From contig KQ965836.1 in assembly GCA_001574975.1 (NCBI GenBank), positions 8,548 through 72,547 of the forward strand: a stretch of DNA of 64,000 bases. The letters run 5' to 3'. Source of the DNA: Gonapodya prolifera JEL478. Lineage: Eukaryota > Monoblepharomycota > Monoblepharidomycetes > Monoblepharidales > Gonapodyaceae. A program made the position numbers and the translations under genes. Below, piece after piece: positions 1-10,618 of the stretch. Positions within the stretch are counted from its first letter, which is position 1; each line of letters opens with the position of its first letter. Below the pieces are notes generated by a model. It made no database searches, was not told the DNA's origin, and saw only the letters and a program-made list of their open reading frames with translations.

Positions 1-689
1 CCCCAAGTTTGGCGTCACGTTCCTGCAGGTGAGTTCTGTGTGCGCTACAACATATTATGTATGTTTGATCATATATATACACGTTCCTGCAGTTTACAGG
101 CTCGTGCAGCTCACCAAGGTTGTGTAGCAAAAAGGGCCAATTTGTTGTCAAACAAGACCTAAGTCAGAACTGGACTTGGTGTATTTCTCTCATGTGACAT
201 GCTTTATCAAGCATGCCTTCAACAAACCCTTCACTTGCAGACCTAGAAGGAGAAGACGACAGGTTCATAGATCAAACCATAATACCTTCTTTTGAGTTGG
301 TGCAAAGAAACTTGGAAGTTCTCTTAAAGCCACTCAAGTGATCAGCAATCTTGAGAAGCATGTAAATTGCTTCTCAGGAAGGTTATGGAGAAACTTCTTA
401 GATTTCATTACCACAATCTCACCACTAAAAGGCCATACAATCCACACTTAAGAGAAAGGCTTGTTGAAGCAGACCATCAGATGCTCATGTGAGATGTCAT
501 GATTGTGGCTATTTTGACCATTCTTTTCAAGGTTTGGGTATACAAGCATATCTATGTAAAGCACCCTTGAAAACACCTTTTTGAACACACGCTAACAACA
601 TCTTTTAGAGCCACCCCAAGCTGTAGAGGTGACAAGCCTTGACATCAAGCCATAGCCATCTTGTCAGGAAACAAAGTGGAACCTCTTTT
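1..689. other. No gene recognised at left edge
   Basis: This is AT-richer than the genes that follow, with no convincing reading frame. The hexamer-rich phrase ttcctgcag occurs twice (near 20 and 84), but no terminal repeat could be confirmed. It may belong to the same decayed mobile element as the next feature. Confidence 0.3.
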
Positions 690-1310
690 TGGCATCATTC
701 TCTGCTTCTTCAAGAACAAATTTCAGTCATGTGAGTGACACTTGGCATGTATTTGCTGGCTTGTTGTGGAGTTGTGGGATGATGGTGTTCCTGGAATGCT
801 GCTGGTTGTTCCAGGAGACATTGACATCATTTCTGTCAGCTCCATTATTGGCCCAATCAGCATTGCTTGCTCTTTGTGGAAGGATCTGGCCCAAGCTCTA
901 CAGAGTATGCAAGATTCTGCATCAACATTTTTTGGCATTCAGCTTATGAGTGGCTCATGAAATTGAAGGTGCCACAGATAAACCAGTGGAATGGAAAGGG
1001 AAAGGAAAGGTCTAGAAAGTAGAGAAGACTTGTTTATTTTCTTTGGGATCTTGGCAAAGTAGAGGGCTGAACAATGACAGATACAGCGTCAAGTGTGCAA
1101 CCTTTGATTTTATGGCATTCTAGACTTGGTCATGCAAACACTGAACAGGTACACAGAAGGCTGATGGATTGTAATATGAACCATTACATCCTTGGAGACT
1201 ACAAGATTTTTTCAGATTCATCTGGATGCCACCAGATTCTGACCAAGAATCTGGGTGTGCTGGGATCTAGCCAAGGCTGGGGCCGGTTTTCTGATGCATA
1301 CACTTGATGT
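690..1310 (+). mobile_element. Decayed Ty1/Copia-type LTR retrotransposon remnant
   Basis: The translated stretch around 1074-1230 contains LWHSRLGHAN followed by a short helical segment. This is the signature of the gag-pre-integrase zinc-binding region of Ty1/Copia polyproteins. The surrounding sequence up to about 690 has further scattered coding-like segments but no recognisable LTRs, reverse transcriptase or RNase H. It is a broken, old-looking fragment with several breaks. The family call rests on this single motif. Confidence 0.45.
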
Positions 1311-1918
1311 AACATGAAAATGGTGGGTATTGCTGCTGGCAAGTGCGCCAAGCTATCCCCTGATGCACAACACTGACTCTTTTCCCATATGCTAAAGCAA
1401 CGTTACGCTGCCAACAAACCAGACAACATGTTTGACACGTCGGCTGCCACACCTAGATGTGAATGATTGTCAAAAATATGTTTTGGGGACCTGTGTTTGC
1501 TCCAGACGGCAGAGTGTTTTCGCAAGGCGCGTGGACATGGGCGAGGTGCGAGACGGAGCCAAGAATATTCGGACGCACCTGCTGAGGCAGCGTCCACGGT
1601 CAGTGCCACAGTTGATTGGATGGGGATTCCCCGGACGTCGCCATCCATTCCCTCAAACATGACAACACGGATAATGGTGCACTACCGGACGGCCGACAAC
1701 AAAACAGGAAAGAGGAAACTTAGGATTGAACGTGAGCGGGATCGCCGGGCCAAGGAAGTGGATGCGCCCCAAACCAAACCGTCCCTTATTCCCCAGCGCC
1801 CCCCGAGACTCCCGAAGCTCTTGGAGCTCTCCTTGTGAGCTCCATTCCGGGACTGGGAGTCACGCCAGCGGACCTGGTTGTCACGTATCTTCTCGAGACA
1901 CCCGGGGATGAGTTGGAC

Positions 1919-3258
1919 ATGGCCGAAAACGACGACTGCAGCGATTTTTTCCAGGCATCTAGCACAACCAAGGCGCTCATTGTTTATCCGCGTGGCATGG
2001 CCCATCCGTGCCAGGACCCGTTGATATCACCATCCAGCAGCGCTACTCCCGCACCCCCACAACCCAATTACTGGTCCCCACCTCAAGATTCTCCTTCGCA
2101 AACGGTGAGCAACTTGCTGAAAAGCGAAATTTTTTTCGTATATTTGACTCCGAGGCAAGTATCAATCAGAGGTGCCTGTTGTTGGCACACAATCCCGGGT
2201 TTTCCAGAGTGAGTCAACCCCAACACACATGTACATCCATTCCGTGGGCACTTCTCTGAACCCGTTTTCTTCGTTACCTTTCAGATGCCTCCCCAAACAG
2301 TTCTGCGCATCGGTTCAGTGCTTCGAGAGAAACTTATCCTCCATGGACCACCACTCAGCCAGAAGTCTCGAATGGTAAGACGTGTATGGGGTTGAAGGAG
2401 GAGGGTTTTCACCACGTTTATGCGACACCCCAATAGCACCATTGGTCAAACACTTTTCAGGAACTGACAGAATCGTAGAGCGACAGAACGCGGACTTGCA
2501 AGCCTGGATACCGCCACTTGATCCCATCGCTCCACAATTGCAGGACTTTCAAGAAGTGTTCTCGCCGCAGACCCATGTACCTGATCGTTTTTTCATGCAA
2601 GATCCCCCGACCGTTCCGCCAACACCCCCCGGGCCGCACCATACGTTGCAGTATTCCCAAGATTCCCCGGCCGTTCCGCCAACACCCCCCGGGCCGCACC
2701 ATACGTTGCAGTATTCCCAAGATCCCCCGGCCGTTCTGCCAACACCGCCAGGGCCGCACCACACGTTGCGGTATTCCCAAGATCCCCCAATTATCGCAGC
2801 GCCAGCTATACCTCCATGGCCCGCCCAAAGCGTAAAAACGCTCGAGACTCCACACCGAATTTCGAAATGGATTGAAGAGGCCGACGACGTTCCCAAGCCG
2901 TTCCGCAACCTCGTGCAGATATCGAAGCTGGACATTGTCAAACCTCAGGAGTGGCCCGCGAGGCCGCGGGAGCTGCACGAGTTTGTGCGGATGTCGCGCG
3001 TCAAGGCGCTGTACAATTATCGGCCGTCGGAGTTTGTGGAAATCAGCATGCGGCAGTACGAGAGCATTGAGATTTTGACTGGCATTGGTGCGAGCGAAGG
3101 ATGGGTGAGGTCCCGCGTCTCTGCGCAAGGGTCATGTATGTTTTCAATGTGTGCGGACTGATTGGTAGGCGTTTGGACTGAACTCAAAGGGAAGCATGGG
3201 ATACTTTCCTTTGACACACTGCGACGACGAAAGCGAACTGAAGCCAAAGCGTAAATAG
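1919..3258 (+). CDS. Proline-repeat protein with C-terminal SH3 domain
   Basis: The C-terminal part is a clear SH3 domain. It runs from ALYNYRPSEFVEISM (about 3007-3051) across an intron at about 3105-3169 into EGWAFGLNSKGSMGYFPLTH, ending at the TAG at 3256-3258. Before it lies a proline-rich region with three copies of a 20-residue repeat (core VPPTPPGPHHTLQYSQD), a likely unfolded linker or ligand for other SH3/WW domains. The SH3 ALYxY, acidic and GxxGxFP positions are present. The 5' half is unresolved. Introns at about 2105-2284 and 2375-2460/2486 can be joined in more than one frame, so the start at 1919 (MAENDD) is only one option, and no transmembrane segment was found. SH3 proteins of this type act as scaffolds at the cell cortex in fungi; the role here is inferred. 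Confidence 0.6.
2606..2790 (+). repeat. Three tandem 60-bp coding repeats
   Basis: A 60-bp unit beginning at ccgttccgccaacacc is repeated three times with few differences. It is in frame within the SH3 protein gene and encodes the proline/histidine-rich repeat. The first two copies are almost identical, while the third has several substitutions, which suggests recent expansion from one end. Confidence 0.85.
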
Positions 3259-3355
3259 TGGGTGTGACGGTGTGTTTGGATTTTGGGCTGTCAGACTCTA
3301 CCAACAGACTGGCCGAAATAGCAAATCCCACGACGGTGCAAACTGGGAAGAGGAG

Positions 3356-4098
3356 ATGGAAAAGAAGATGACCGAGTTTTATCTGCCGGGCGACACGAGT
3401 GAGCTCAAATTTTTTTCCCCGCGCAACTCGTGGACCTTCCAGAAACTTACTATGGACGTATCGATGAAACGTCACAGATTTCTTGAAATTTTTTAGAGGA
3501 TATCCGTACTTGGACTCCCGCTCGTTGAAGTATGAGTGCATTGAGGATAGCCGTCAATTGATGCTTTTCTACAAGCCGGCGGATCAGCAAAAATATGCAA
3601 GGAAGACCGCCGACGGAAATGGCACGGTCCTTTTGGGAGTGAGCCGTTCCTTTCTTTCCTCTGTTATGACATTGTCTTGCTCTTACTGTCATCGGCATCT
3701 CGTTCTCACCGGAACAGTACTTCTACTTCTCCAACGCTACACTTTACGAGGCGTGCAAGCGCTCCTTCGCAAAGAATGAAGCACGTGAGCGTCGTGGGAA
3801 GCTGTTCGATCATTTCACCTCAACCCGTTTTTTCACCACCATGACCCTTTTCCTCCAAAACGAAATAGCATTCGTCAACTTCGAGGGTCTCTTTGCAAAG
3901 ATGCGAGTCGACGTGTCGCGGTACGAGCTCCCACCAGAAGATGAAACGCCGCGCCTCAGGACACAACGCCTGCTTTTCTTTGTGCGCGAGCTTGGACGGC
4001 CTTTGGATGACGGTACAAAGAAGAGGTTCTTGGATATGGCGCTTTACATGGCACCGTGGCGTGGGGAGGGCAGAAGGGGCAAAAAGGCGGCAATTTGA
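3356..4098 (+). CDS. Small unknown protein, five exons
   Basis: I do not recognise this protein. A consistent model is exons 3356-3398, 3443-3457, 3499-3638, 3718-3784 and 3869-4098. They total 495 nt, giving 164 residues. The product reads through motifs such as EFYLPGDTK, TYYGRYPYLDSRSLKYE, LLGYFYFSNATLYEA and FVNFEGLFAKMRVDV, and ends in a basic tail (RGEGRRGKKAAI). No signal peptide or membrane span is visible. The second exon would be only 15 nt, which is unusual. The gene starts about 100 bp after the SH3 gene on the same strand, so it could instead be a downstream part of that transcription unit. Codon flow and clean splice sites support it being coding. Confidence 0.45.
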
Positions 4099-4266
4099 AA
4101 AGGAGGGATGCGGGGCCGTATGGAGCTTGCAGCAGCGAGCAACAGCAAAACAGAATATATTATTGTCGAAGCCTTTTTTGTATTCACTCTTTTCCATGTT
4201 CTCTGGACCTCCACCTCCACCTCCACATACCTCTCGCTCTACTGTGACTTGACGCCCCCACCGCCG

Positions 4267-5970
4267 TCACTTGGCAATCGCTCTACCATGACTCGACGCC
4301 ACCGCATCCACCACCACGTCCCTCAACCTGCCCGCACCCTCGCCGGGGCCAAGGCTATGCAGGGTGAGCCCCACGGCGCCGCCGTCCCGAATAGTCAGCG
4401 CGCGGACGACGCGCGCGAATAGCGCCTCGAAGCCGTCCCCAACAGGCGGTGGCGGGGGGGCACCGCTGCGGCTCCCGCTCCCACCTGCGCCGCCCGTACC
4501 GCCGCCCGTGTGGACACGAACGACGTGCATGTCGATGGCTTTTGCCACCAAGTCGCGCAGCACGGGCTCAGGGTCGGGGTCGGGGTGGGGCGCGCTTCCG
4601 CTTCGGCCAAGCCTTGTTCCGGCGCGGACAATGTGGACCAGTGAGCGCGTTGTTGCCTGCCAGGCGAGGCGCGGGGCGTGGGCGAGGGCCTGGACGATGG
4701 CCGTGGGGTGCTCACCGGCCGCAGCGTCTGCGGCTGCGGTCGCAGTGGCAGGATCGCGATCGGGATCGGACTCGGGCGCGGGCTCGGGAGTCACGAGGGC
4801 AAGCAGACGCGGGAGGTCGGCGGGCTGCGTGAAGTCGAGGACTGTCTGCGGCTGGCCCACGCGGGTGTATCCTGGAGAGTGAGTGAGTGGGAAGGGGGGA
4901 AGGGGGGAAGGGGGGAAGGGGGAAGGGTTAGGATGGGTAAAGTGTTTGTTTCTCTGAAAGAACGGAAATCAAAGGGCTTGCGCCACGGGGATCGTCGCCA
5001 AGTGTTTGTTTCTCTGAAAGTGAATCAAAGGGCTTCCTTCCCCCGCGCAGGATCGTCGTCCACGCACCAATGAAGGCCACGCGGACAACCGCGCCGCGGA
5101 CTCGCGCGTGGATGGCGTGGATGCAGGGCTCGAGGAGGGACTTGAGCTGCGCGAGCCACGCGACCATGTGGTACTAGTGTCGCAACGGGGTCACGGGGTC
5201 ACGGGGTCACGGTTTCGGGGTTTGAAAAGAAGACATGTCAGCCGGCGAGGTGTACATAACGACCTCGAGGCGTACACTACGATCTCGAGGCGTACCCAAC
5301 GGCAGAAAGCAAACACGCACCGTACACTCCATGACAAAGACGACGTCGATGCCGTGCCTGTAGTAGTCTGCGCGGCCATGGATGGACTTGCGCCTGCCGT
5401 ACACCTGACGGGAGTACTCCTCGCCCTGGGTGGAGGACACGACTGGCGCGGGACCCAGGGGGTCGGGCCTGCGTGCGGGCGGACGTGGCAGCGAGCGCGT
5501 GTCAGCGACGGCCTTGGCGGAGCTCAGGGTTTTGGTTGCGCGCGCGGCGTCGGCGGTGGCGGCGCGCAGGTCGCGGGCGTAGGCTGCGGGCGCGGGGGTG
5601 GACGCGGTGGCGGACGCAGTGGCGGAAAGGACGCCGTGGGTTGAGAAGCGCCGGGTGTCGGGCGCGGCGGGGCTGTGGGCGCGGAGTGTGTGCGTGTGGG
5701 GAGTGGGGCGGGGTGTGCGGGTGTGGAGGGAAAACGGAATTCAGAATTCGGGAAGCGGAGAGCGGAGAGCGGGAGGCTACGAGGTGCTCACGTCATCATG
5801 TCGCCAAAGACTGCGGCCTCTGCGACGAGGGCGGAGATGGCGTGCGCCTTGCGGTGCAGTGCGTCGAGTGTTGCCTCCAGGTACGCGATCTGGCGGCGCC
5901 TGTCCAGCGCGCGCTGCTGCTCCACCTCGCGCAGGCGCGTCATCGTCGGCAGCGCAGCGTCGTCGCCCAT
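4267..5970 (-). CDS. vWFA-domain protein (VwkA-type), degenerate MIDAS
   Basis: The exons are 5970-5792, 5672-5321, 5173-5068 and 4871-4267, which sum to 1242 nt (413 residues) in one frame. The N-terminal ~60 residues are a helical, coiled-coil-like segment (REVEQQRALDRRRQIAYLEA). The vWFA domain follows: GIDVVFVMECT, then YHMVAWLAQLKSLLEP, VRGAVVRVAFIG, YTRVGQPQTVLDFTQPADL and a later RLAWQATTRSLVHIVRAG strand. This is the vWFA type found beside or fused to alpha-kinases, whose usual MIDAS is D-C-T-G-S-M. Here it reads E-C-T-Y-H-M, so metal binding is doubtful. Two introns fall exactly where they do in the 14755-16586 paralogue. The C-terminal half has Gly/Pro-rich low-complexity inserts. 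Possible roles are regulatory or scaffolding partner of the nearby alpha-kinase (inference). Confidence 0.8.
4941..5060. repeat. 60-bp direct duplication inside an intron
   Basis: The phrase agtgtttgtttctctgaaag occurs at 4941 and again at 5001. It is followed in both copies by a similar atcaaagggctt segment and a gatcgtcg segment. This is a 60-bp tandem duplication within the third intron (4872-5067) of the minus-strand vWFA gene. Just beside it (about 4889-4926) is a purine-rich gggggaa simple repeat. A triple ggtcacgg repeat at about 5190-5213 lies in the preceding intron. Confidence 0.7.
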
Positions 5971-6371
5971 TTTGCTGCGCGGGGGTTGCAGGAGAGGGGT
6001 TAGCCGGGGCCGTCGACGCCACGTCCGCCCTTCACCTGAGGCAGGTACGATTGCTGGCCGCAGACGCGAGTTAGACACGCGCACCGTGCCTGCGCGGCGT
6101 ATTCGGCAGATGCGGGGTCGCCCGCGTATATGTGGCCTTATCTTTTTTTTGTGCCTTGTGGCGCCCAGGCAAGCAGCTGTAAGCCTCGCTATGCCGCATC
6201 CCGCCCCGCGCCTCACCCCTGGCACACGCTAACACACGCCCCGTCTTCGCCTGCGCCTGCCACGCGCGCCTCGCCCGCACCTACTGCATTCTCCCTCTCA
6301 CTCCCGCCCGCCTGCGCGTCACCCGCGCTCTCCCGCCACTCGCAGCCACACCCCACCCCGCACCCGGCGAC

Positions 6372-6571
6372 ATGATCGGGTCCTCTCGCTCCGACAACCA
6401 CCTCCCCGCATGGCCGTCGCAGGCGCCGCTCGCCGCAGCTCAGGACGCCCGCGCGTACCCTTCTCTCTCCCGTGAGTCTGCTCTCTGGGCCTCGGCCTCA
6501 GGCCGCGCTGGGGTTGCTGTGTGGCTGCATCCTGCAGCGTCCCTTTCGGGACAAACACCAACTTCGTTTTT

Positions 6572-6604
<33 letters not shown>

Positions 6605-8215
6605 TCGTCTTACTCTCTTTCCTCCATTCCCGAATTATTTGTCTTTCTTTCTCTCCTCAATTCCCGAATTGTTTGTGCTGACGGTCACGTCGTCTTCCTC
6701 TCCTTCCTCCATTCCCGAATTGTTTTATGCTCACGCTCCCGCTGCAGTATCGCCCGTACCCACCATGTCGGCCGACGTCACGTTCGAATACACGGCAAAG
6801 ACGCCGCACTCGGACTCAATCACGCGCATGGATCTGCTGTGGTCCACCGACGGCGAGCATGAGCGGGGTGCGTTGTTGTTGTCGGACCCCACGTCACTCC
6901 TGGTGGCGGATCGGGACGGGGGATTCGAGGGTCTGTCGGACTCTGCACTCCTGGTGGCGAATTGGGACGGGGGATTCGGGCGTCTGGCGGATTCCAAATT
7001 CCAACACGATGTACACGCCTGCAATTTCTAATCAACCCCCACCCACCCACCGACCCACCCGCTTCAGCCGTCCCCGCGATCCGAAATCAGGACGGCAGCT
7101 TCCAAGCGACGCAATCAATCCCCGTGGGCCGCGACGTCTTGTTCCGCTTCTGTGCCCACACCGCGACAGGGTCCCAAATGCTCCTCAGCGACGCGTACGA
7201 AGTGAGGAACAACATGAATGTCGTGGCGGTCCTGCCCGTGAGTGGGGTAGCAATGGGGTTTTTGAGTGTGAAGTGTGTAACCCCCCTTCTCACCACTTGT
7301 ACCCCCCCACAGAACGGCACCGTTGTGGGCTCCAAAGGCGCGGCCGACGGGGGGCACCCGACGAGATCCGACAGTCTCTATCCATCTGTCACCGACGCTG
7401 CGGGGGCGGGAACCGGTGCGGGCATTGCAGCGCTCATTGCTCCGCCCCGCACCTCCTCCTCCACCGCGCGAGGCGGCGTCGACGCGCCAGCAAACAGCAC
7501 GCCTGCGCCCAACAACCAGGCATCACCATGGTCATTGCCTACGCCCGGCGGCTTGACAACCAGCGAACCTATTGCGCGCGACGTCAACGACAGCCCACGG
7601 CCCGGAGTTCAGGGTATGGCGTTCCGGATATACCCTCCAGAATCTCAACAACAGCCGTGGGTTGTGTCAGATCCGTACGGCGGAGACAGAGCTGTACAGG
7701 ACACAAAGGCAGCTGCTGCGGGCGAAATCGCGGGCAACGGCGCGCCCGCGTCGTCGCCGTCCCTGCCGGCTGCTGGGGTGAGCAGACCTGTGCTGTTCAC
7801 GGTTGAAGCGAAGCAGCTACCGGGAGACACGACGGCGCTGTACATGCGATGGAGCGTGGATAATTTCAGGAAGCGTGGGTGTAGCTGCGTGATCAACTAC
7901 GGTCGGGCTGGGCTGGCGGCCCCTTGTGTTGATGTCCCTGCTCGGTTTCTTTTTTTGTCGACAGCCCACCAGATGACACTGGACCACGCTCGCCAGAACT
8001 ATGTCGTGGAGCTCCCGGTGCCGGCGGACGTTGACGAGCTGCTGTTTGACTTCTTGGCAATCAGTGCAACGAGTGGCGCCCTTCCCACAACAGCGACAAA
8101 CTACCCGAAACACAATGAGACGCTCAACAAGATGATTCTAAACGCTGTGAGTGTTTGTATTTGTGTGCCGCAGGAAATGGCAAGTGGGGAGTACAGAGTT
8201 CTGCCTTGGTCGTGA
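6372..8215 (+). CDS. Protein with two AMPK-type glycogen-binding-like modules
   Basis: The exons are 6372-6471, 6748-6867, 7068-7237, 7313-7874 and 7965-8215, summing to 1203 nt (400 residues). The first module reads MSADVTFEYTAKTP, RMDLLWSTDG, TQSIPVGRDVLFRF and SDAYEVRNNMNVVAVL. This order of strands, ending in an asparagine-rich NNMNVV, is that of the AMPK-beta/CBM48 carbohydrate-binding fold. After about 190 low-complexity residues a second, more diverged module follows: FTVEAKQLPG, LYMRWSVDNFRK, NYVVELPVPADVDELLFDF and ending YPKHNETLNKMIL. No catalytic domain is seen. It lies head to head with the minus-strand vWFA gene (about 400 bp apart) and directly before the alpha-kinase, so co-regulation is plausible. 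The carbohydrate-binding assignment is by pattern only. The final in-frame gtgagt...cag at about 8150-8176 could be a 27-nt intron but was left unspliced. Confidence 0.6.
6573..6603. repeat. (TTG)n microsatellite in intron
   Basis: About ten TTG triplets sit in the first intron of the glycogen-binding-like gene. They are followed by three copies of a tcctccattcccgaatt-like phrase (about 6625-6722). Confidence 0.9.
6895..7008. repeat. Two tandem ~58-bp repeats in intron
   Basis: The phrase actcctggtggcg followed by a gggacgggggattcg core occurs twice, starting near 6896 and 6950. It lies within the second intron (6868-7067) of the glycogen-binding-like gene. It has no coding role. Confidence 0.7.
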
Positions 8216-8511
8216 GACCAACAGGCAGACAGAAAGGGGGCTTTGCAATAGTTTTTGTTGAAAGCACACATTTTTTGTGACTGAACAACCCTCCGCGCCG
8301 CCATTTATTGGTTTCCGCGGCGCCCTTGAATTCTCAGCCCACAAACCGACCACCGGCAACCCAAAACACGCGGCGTTCCATCGTAGGTGATCTGGGGACC
8401 TCATATCTGGCCCCCCCAGCTCCTGCAGACCGGAACCATCGCCTCTCGATCATCAGCAATGCCAGCACCTCGCACCTAAGCTACAGATCACGGTCGAGTA
8501 GTGTCTCGAAC

Positions 8512-10479
8512 ATGCCGCCGGCAAGTTCTGGAACAGGGGCAGGCGCACCCGGAGGACTCCTCCCCGGGGTTTCTGCAGCCAGCGAGGTCATTGGCAAGCT
8601 CGAGCAATACTTGGAGGAAGTGAGGAGTTACGGGCGGCGCATGAACCAACACATTGACCACCTCACGGCCGTGGAGACGGACTTGAAGGCCAAGGTCAGG
8701 GCGGAAAACACGACGCGCCTGCAGCAAAAGCGGAAATGGCTCGAGGAGACCGTGGATCAAGTCTCGCAGGCTATTCAGGACCTGGCCAAGGAACGCGAGC
8801 GGGTGCACAAGTCTGCAGTGGAGGACCGCGACAGGGTGGAGCAGAAAAAAAGGGAGATCACCGTCATGGAGGAGGACATTGCCAAGCTCCAGGTGCTCCC
8901 AGAGGTGCAGGACAAGGCCAGACTGGTCATGGAGGCGGGCCTCAAGCTCTCGCGCCAAGCGCAGGCTCGGGCCACGGAGCAACTGCGTACGCGCACCGAG
9001 GAGGACAAGGCGGTTTCACGGGCCCATGACGAGCTCAACACCCGCGTGTACGGTCTTCGATCCGAGCACGAGCGGCTGAAGGCAGACGTGGCACGGCTGC
9101 GGGCGGAATCTGCGGCGCAGGACGAAAAGCTGTCCACGCTCTCAACCATTTTCGAGCAGATGCAGGAGGACAAGCAGCTGTGGGCAGCCGAGAGGGAACT
9201 CTTTGCGGAGGAGGCAGCCGAGGCAATAGAAATGGTCATGTTGAAGGCGGACGGAGGCCAAATCAAGCTCCAGGAGCTTTGGCGGCGCCAAGACGAGCAG
9301 TTTGCCGTGTTAAAGAAGGAAGCAAAAGAGTTGCGTGACGAGGAGACTGAAAACAAGATAGTGGCGCTGTGGGATGCGCAAATAACTCGGCCCGTGGGAG
9401 AGGTCGAAAATGCCGCGTCTATAACGACGTGGACCGAGATGCGCACGGTGGTAGCGCATGACTTCCACATCGAGGCGGGCATTGCGTTTGGAAACCTGCG
9501 CACGTTTGCGCCGCAGCATCTGCGAGTCCGCCGGCAGTTGCGCCCAGAATTCAGCCAAATGAAAGTGTCCGATGTTCCATTTGCCAAGGGTCTCTATCGC
9601 TCTGCGGTGAGTGGTTTAAAGCCCCGCCAGCCTCACCTGTTGAAGGTGTTGCACTCACACAATTTCGATTTTCCCCACCCCAATCGATGGGAAGTGGTAT
9701 TGCACGTCAGACTCCAATACTGTGTGTGTTGCCAAAAAGTTCCACCTCGAAATCACGTTCGAGAAGGACAATGAGTGCGCGCTCAAGGTCATTTATACCA
9801 CAATTCTTGCGGAGATGTTTGCTCGGGCGTTCACGGCAGCGCTGAGAAGCGCCATGGACGCAGCCGGGGCGGACTCTGAGGGAGACGAGGACTGGACACC
9901 GTGGAGAGTATCTTACCTTGTAAGCCGCTGAATTTATTGTTTGTGAGACGTGTTGGAGTTTTAAGAGTACGTGGATTCTCCAACAGATCCCGTCGCTTGT
10001 AAAAGATGGAAATCGCGTTTGGCTTGTGGAGGAGATGCTACCAGAGTTCCACCGCTGGAGCGACAATGCCACTCGCTTTGTGCTGAATGAAGAAGAAGGG
10101 AGGGTCTTGGCTGCGTTCACGCACTGGTCCTATCATCATTCCGGACAGGTGAACTTTTTGAGAAGGAGTCAATTTTCGTTTTCCGATTTTCCAACATTTT
10201 ATGTTTTCGGTATTTTTTGGTTGCCAGCGACTCATTGTCACTGACCACCAGGGATTTTCTTCTGGCACACGACAGTTGAGAATGACCGACCCGTCAGTGC
10301 ACCTCCTGCACGCAGACTTCCAGAGTCTCGTGCACTACAATGACGGCAACAATGAAGAGCAAGGACGGCACGATTTTGAAGACGGGCACACGTGCACTCC
10401 GTGGTGTCAGTTGCTTGGACTGGAGCACATGGAAGCTCCGCCTGCTCAAGATACAGACGCAGATAATGATGAAGAATAG
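8512..10479 (+). CDS. Alpha-kinase with long N-terminal coiled coil
   Basis: The exons are 8512-9606, 9695-9919, 9987-10148 and 10228-10479. Every junction is phase 0, giving 577 residues. Residues from about 30 to 300 are charged heptad-rich coiled coil (EQKKREITVMEEDIAKLQ and similar). The C-terminal ~240 residues are an atypical alpha-kinase (MHCK/eEF2K family) catalytic domain. Recognisable positions are PFAKGLYRSA, TVCVAKKF with the ATP-binding lysine, VWLVEEMLPEFHRWSDNA, LAAFTHWSYHHSGQRLIVTD, HQGF, MTDPSVH and GHTCTPWCQLLGL with the zinc-binding His/Cys. The family phosphorylates Ser/Thr in helical or coiled substrates such as myosin tails and eEF2. The start could lie further upstream, because the frame is open to 8308 without an ATG and an acceptor exists at 8337. 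Flanking vWFA genes resemble parts of VwkA, split into separate proteins. Confidence 0.8.
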
Positions 10480-10618
10480 AATGCAGTTTAGTGGTAGTGG
10501 TGATGGTGATGGGGAAAGATATGTAATTCCTCGTTTTGGCCTCAAAGCCTCGGCGTAATCCGTGGGGTTTCAGTTGTATCGATTGCATTCCTCCTTTGCT
10601 GACACCCCGTCCCTCCTT

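Noticed and set aside
1467-1838. Plus-strand open frame beginning MSKICFGDLC
   Set aside because: It may contribute an early exon to the SH3 gene (a good donor and a later acceptor exist), but no join keeps the frame, and its own product has no recognisable features.
4364-6232. Long plus-strand open frames rich in Arg/Gly/Ala
   Set aside because: They are antisense shadows of the GC-rich minus-strand vWFA gene.
8150-8176. 27-nt intron near the end of the glycogen-binding-like gene
   Set aside because: The segment is open in frame and a multiple of three, so it cannot be told from coding sequence; left unspliced.
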